Translations under genes and position numbers: made by a program
Assembly: GCA_017849585.1 (NCBI GenBank)
Contig: JAFIGT010000039.1
Location: 1-64,000, forward strand
Length of the DNA: 64,000 nt
Source of the DNA: Verrucomicrobium sp.
Lineage (GTDB): Bacteria; Verrucomicrobiota; Verrucomicrobiia; Methylacidiphilales; UBA1321
Reading direction: 5' to 3'
The notes under the pieces: model-generated
Database searches by the model: none
What the model was told of the DNA's origin: nothing
What the model saw: only the letters and a program-made list of their open reading frames with translations
Shown here: positions 61,163 through 64,000 of the stretch, piece after piece
Layout: every line of letters begins with the position of its first letter
Numbering within the stretch: position 1 is the first letter of the stretch

Positions 61163-62728
61163 ATGCATCGAACAACACAAATGCTTTGCCTTTGGGCCGT
61201 ACTAGGCTTGCTCCGGTCGACGACTTTTGCGGGCGTGGACGGGAAAGACATCACAACGCCGATCCTCAACTCAGGCCTTCCGGACAAACCGGTGGCCGTT
61301 GAGAAAAGTGAGGGGTGGAAGTGGGGCGATCCGATCACATTGGCGGACGGCATGGTGATCATTGATGGAGAGGAGCGGATGCGCTTCGAACTGCGAAATA
61401 ACAATTTCGATTTCAATGACAGTGTGAATAACGTCACGGATGATAGCTATCTGCTTCAACGCTTCCGCGTTGGCGTGATGGCAAAGCCGCTGGAGTGGGT
61501 GACGCTCTATGTGCAGGGACAGGATTCTCGCGAGATTGATTCCGACCGGCCGGATGTGCCGTTTGTCATGGGGTCCGAGGGCGACAATGATTTCAATCTG
61601 CGCCAGGCCTGGATCCAACTCGGCAATCCCAAGGAGTTTCCTGTGTCGACGAAGATTGGTCGTCAGACTCTGATTTATGGTGATGAACGGTTGGTGGGAG
61701 CCTTTGACTGGAACAATTTTGGGCGGACTTTCGACGCGGTGAAAATGACCTATGACATCCCGGCAGCCAAGACGACCATTGATGCCTTTGTGGCCAACGT
61801 GGTGACCATTCGGCCGAATAATCAGACGAATAATGATGAGTATGCATTCAATGGTTCAGACCCATACGATCTTTTTACCGGCATCTATGCAAAGTCGGAC
61901 TATCTCGATTTTCAGACGACGGAAGCCTATTTCCTCTATCGCGATAAGACACGCAATGGCCCCATCTATAGTGATCCGCCTTTCGTCGCCAACACGGCAA
62001 GCGCGGCTTCGCTGCCGTACGATGTCCAGCAGGAAGTGTTCACGGTGGGCGGTCGCGTAAAATCGAGCGATCCCAAAAAACTGCATGGCTTCGATTACGA
62101 AGCGGAGGGCGCTTACCAATTCGGCTCAACGGATGGACGTAATGGAACGGTATCCGGCGGAGCGTTTAGTTTTCCCACGGGCAGCGCGCTAAATTTGAGC
62201 GCCTTTGCCGCGCACGGAGCCGTGGGCTATACCTGGACGAGTTGCGACTGGAAACCTCGTGCTGGACTTCAATATGACGTGGCTTCCGGGGACGATAATC
62301 CCAGCGATGGTTCCTCGCAGACGTTCATGAATTTGTATCCAACCAATCACAAGTTCTACGGCTATATGGATCTCTTCGCATGGAAGAATATCCATAATCC
62401 CTCCTACAACTTCAGCATCAAACCGATGAAAGATTTGACGCTAACTTTTGCGCATCAATTCTTCTGGCTCTATACCACTCAGGATGCCTGGTATCGCGCG
62501 AATGGCGTGGCTCAAGTTCGCCCGCTGAACGGGGCGGCGATGAGCGCAAGTAATTATGTGGGTAATGAAGTGGATATAACGGCGACTTATTCCCCGATCA
62601 AGAATTTGGGAATTCTGGTTGGTTACAGTCATTTCTTTGCCGGAGATTATGTGAAGGATACGCAGGCGGGTGCCAATGGGCCTGACGATGCGGATTTCTT
62701 TTACCTGCAATCCACGGTCAAGTTTTAA
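61163..62728 (+). CDS. Outer-membrane porin of the alginate-export type
   Basis: From ATG 61163, with AAGGAAAG just upstream, the 521-residue protein has a signal peptide (about 1-23) and an alternating beta-strand pattern ending in a C-terminal phenylalanine (YLQSTVKF), typical of outer-membrane barrels. The LLQRFRVGVMAKPLEWVTLY and LRQAWIQLG segments and the SKIGRQTL-like region fit the AlgE/Alginate_exp porin family. Inside a nitrate operon it probably admits nitrate or nitrite through the outer membrane, not alginate (inference). It starts 13 bases after nrtD. Confidence 0.82.
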   Translation: MHRTTQMLCLWAVLGLLRSTTFAGVDGKDITTPILNSGLPDKPVAVEKSEGWKWGDPITLADGMVIIDGEERMRFELRNNNFDFNDSVNNVTDDSYLLQRFRVGVMAKPLEWVTLYVQGQDSREIDSDRPDVPFVMGSEGDNDFNLRQAWIQLGNPKEFPVSTKIGRQTLIYGDERLVGAFDWNNFGRTFDAVKMTYDIPAAKTTIDAFVANVVTIRPNNQTNNDEYAFNGSDPYDLFTGIYAKSDYLDFQTTEAYFLYRDKTRNGPIYSDPPFVANTASAASLPYDVQQEVFTVGGRVKSSDPKKLHGFDYEAEGAYQFGSTDGRNGTVSGGAFSFPTGSALNLSAFAAHGAVGYTWTSCDWKPRAGLQYDVASGDDNPSDGSSQTFMNLYPTNHKFYGYMDLFAWKNIHNPSYNFSIKPMKDLTLTFAHQFFWLYTTQDAWYRANGVAQVRPLNGAAMSASNYVGNEVDITATYSPIKNLGILVGYSHFFAGDYVKDTQAGANGPDDADFFYLQSTVKF

Positions 62729-62732
62729 ACAT

Positions 62733-64000
62733 ATGCCTACGGCTCCTCCCACTATTCCGGAAAATGCTCCATTTACGCCGGAGCAGAAGGCGTGGATTAA
62801 CGGCTATCTGGCCGGGCTCTATGCGTGTACTCAAGGCACCGCAAGGTATTTGACTCAAGGGGAGGAAGCTCTGCGGGAGCCCTTGCACATCTTGTTTGGC
62901 AGTCAGACGGGAACGGCGGAGGGGCTGGCTCATCGGTTGTCAAAACTCGCTCAGAAAAAAGGATTCGGTGCGCAAGTGAAGCCATTGGGAGAAGGGGCGA
63001 CGCTCGATTGGAATTCAGTGAAGAATCTGTTGGTCATTACGAGTACATATGGTGATGGCGATATGCCCGACAACGCGCAAGCGTGCTGGGAATTTCTCGC
63101 TTCGGATCAAGCGCCGATGTTGTCCCAAGTACGATTTTCAGTGCTGGCGCTGGGGGATACCAACTACAGTGCCTTTTGTCTGGCGGGAAAAAAGTTTGAT
63201 GCTCGGTTGGAGGAATTAGGTGCTCGGCGCGTGTCGCCCCGGGTGGATTGCGACGTAGATTATGAGAAGGCGGCGCTTGCGTGGTTCGAAATGGCGATGG
63301 CTGGACTAGGGGCCAATACCGCGACGGTTGCGGGCGTGAAGGATGATTCGGAGCCTGTTGTTTCGACTGGTTACACCCGGATCAATCCCTTTCCGGCCAA
63401 GCTGTTGACGAGTTGTGTGCTCAATGGAGCGGGATCGAGTAAGGAGACGCGGCATGTCGAGATCTCGTTGGAAGGTTCGGGATTGAACTATGAGGTGGGC
63501 GATGCGCTGGGAGTGATGCCGAGCAATTGCCCAGTACTGGTCGATGAATTGATTCGTGCCCTGCATTGCGATGGGGAGGAGGCCGTACCGCTGTCAGTTG
63601 GAGGAGAGACATCGCTTCGGGCGGCACTACAGAATCACTATGATATCACGAAAATATCGAATGAACTGGTGCAGGATTTTTTCCGTCGTTCGGGTGAGGC
63701 AATTCATGCGCAATTACTAGCACCGGGACGTGAGGACGATCTAAAGAAATATCTTTACGGCCGGGATGTGATCGATCTTTTAGTGGAATTTTCCAAGGTT
63801 CGATACACGGCGGCAGAGTTGTGTGCCTTATTAAAGACACTTGCGCCACGTCTCTATTCCATTTCCTCCAGCCCTCTGGCCCATCCTGGGCAGGTGCATC
63901 TGACGGTTGGTATTGTTCGTTATGAAGTCAATGGACGTTCACGGGGTGGGGTATGTTCGACATTTTTGGCGGATCGTATTGGAGTTGGCGGTACGGTGCC
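62733..64000 (+). CDS. CysJ-like flavoprotein reductase (3' partial)
   Basis: From ATG 62733, four bases after the porin stop, the frame stays open to the window end (about 422 residues). After a 50-residue N-terminal extension comes a flavodoxin domain (ILFGSQTGTAEGLAHRL, TSTYGDGDMPDNAQ, LALGDTNYSAFC) and then a sulfite-reductase/P450-reductase FAD domain with RLYSISSSP. Such proteins carry electrons from NADPH through FAD and FMN to a sulfite or nitrite reductase, or to an assimilatory nitrate reductase. Its place after the Nrt genes suggests service to nitrate or nitrite reduction. The NADPH domain is beyond the window. Confidence 0.88.
   Translation, partial: MPTAPPTIPENAPFTPEQKAWINGYLAGLYACTQGTARYLTQGEEALREPLHILFGSQTGTAEGLAHRLSKLAQKKGFGAQVKPLGEGATLDWNSVKNLLVITSTYGDGDMPDNAQACWEFLASDQAPMLSQVRFSVLALGDTNYSAFCLAGKKFDARLEELGARRVSPRVDCDVDYEKAALAWFEMAMAGLGANTATVAGVKDDSEPVVSTGYTRINPFPAKLLTSCVLNGAGSSKETRHVEISLEGSGLNYEVGDALGVMPSNCPVLVDELIRALHCDGEEAVPLSVGGETSLRAALQNHYDITKISNELVQDFFRRSGEAIHAQLLAPGREDDLKKYLYGRDVIDLLVEFSKVRYTAAELCALLKTLAPRLYSISSSPLAHPGQVHLTVGIVRYEVNGRSRGGVCSTFLADRIGVGGTV

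Noticed and set aside
1-64000. tRNA genes, rRNA genes, CRISPR arrays and insertion sequences
   Set aside because: Scanning the intergenic regions by eye gave no T-loop/acceptor pattern, no regular repeat-spacer array and no transposase reading frame.

Overview
The window looks like a chromosomal segment of a free-living member of the Verrucomicrobiota. The indicators are orphan prepilin-like proteins, two PEP-CTERM proteins, very large secreted glycoside hydrolases with embedded binding modules, ROK and LacI sugar regulators, and a class II (B12-dependent) ribonucleotide reductase. This assignment is an inference from gene content. I saw no rRNA, tRNA, CRISPR array or intact insertion sequence.

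1-28.3 kb is mostly housekeeping, on both strands. It holds a LysM amidase (5' end cut off), a small A+T-richer insert (0.9-3.2 kb), an Lrp/AsnC regulator beside a class I aminotransferase, and a hybrid histidine kinase. It continues with a transporter-acyltransferase-acyl ligase fusion, an alkaline-phosphatase-fold protein that has lost most of its catalytic residues, rsmA, and an orphan sulfate-binding protein behind a strong palindrome. Then come an orphan ABC ATPase, a small islet with a phage-like DNA-binding protein and a DUF2971 protein, a cyclophilin, nrdJ and rarA, and a prepilin-like protein with an STN-like membrane protein.

28.3-53.95 kb is a glycan-degradation locus. A ROK-family regulator lies among five transcription units whose upstream regions carry the palindrome TAACTWAGTTA or a close variant; a sixth, weaker match lies before a giant hydrolase. 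These units encode a PEP-CTERM protein, two secreted GH-A-like hydrolases, a cytoplasmic GH42 beta-galactosidase, a small secreted protein with a prepilin-like partner, and a giant multidomain esterase. A second, tightly packed operon (52.5 to 45.4 kb, minus strand) runs prepilin-like protein, secreted hydrolase, two paralogous lectin-like proteins (one with a PEP-CTERM anchor), LacI regulator and GH130 phosphorylase; it has its own promoter and a different palindrome (GGTTATAATAACC). A GH63-like glycosidase flanks it. The GH130, GH42, esterase and GH-A set suggests an acetylated mannose- and galactose-containing plant polysaccharide (inference). No transporter is encoded in the locus.

55.2-64 kb is a nitrate/nitrite assimilation cluster. 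A LysR regulator diverges from a cytoplasmic NrtA-like protein (resembling the NasS sensor), followed by a Tat-exported NrtA, permease NrtB, two ATPases, an outer-membrane porin and a CysJ-type flavoprotein reductase cut by the window end.

The observations I rate highest are the ROK-linked palindrome regulon, the alkaline phosphatase pseudoenzyme, the hydrolase with two binding modules spliced into its catalytic barrel, and hairpins whose three-base loop is exactly the stop codon of a gene.
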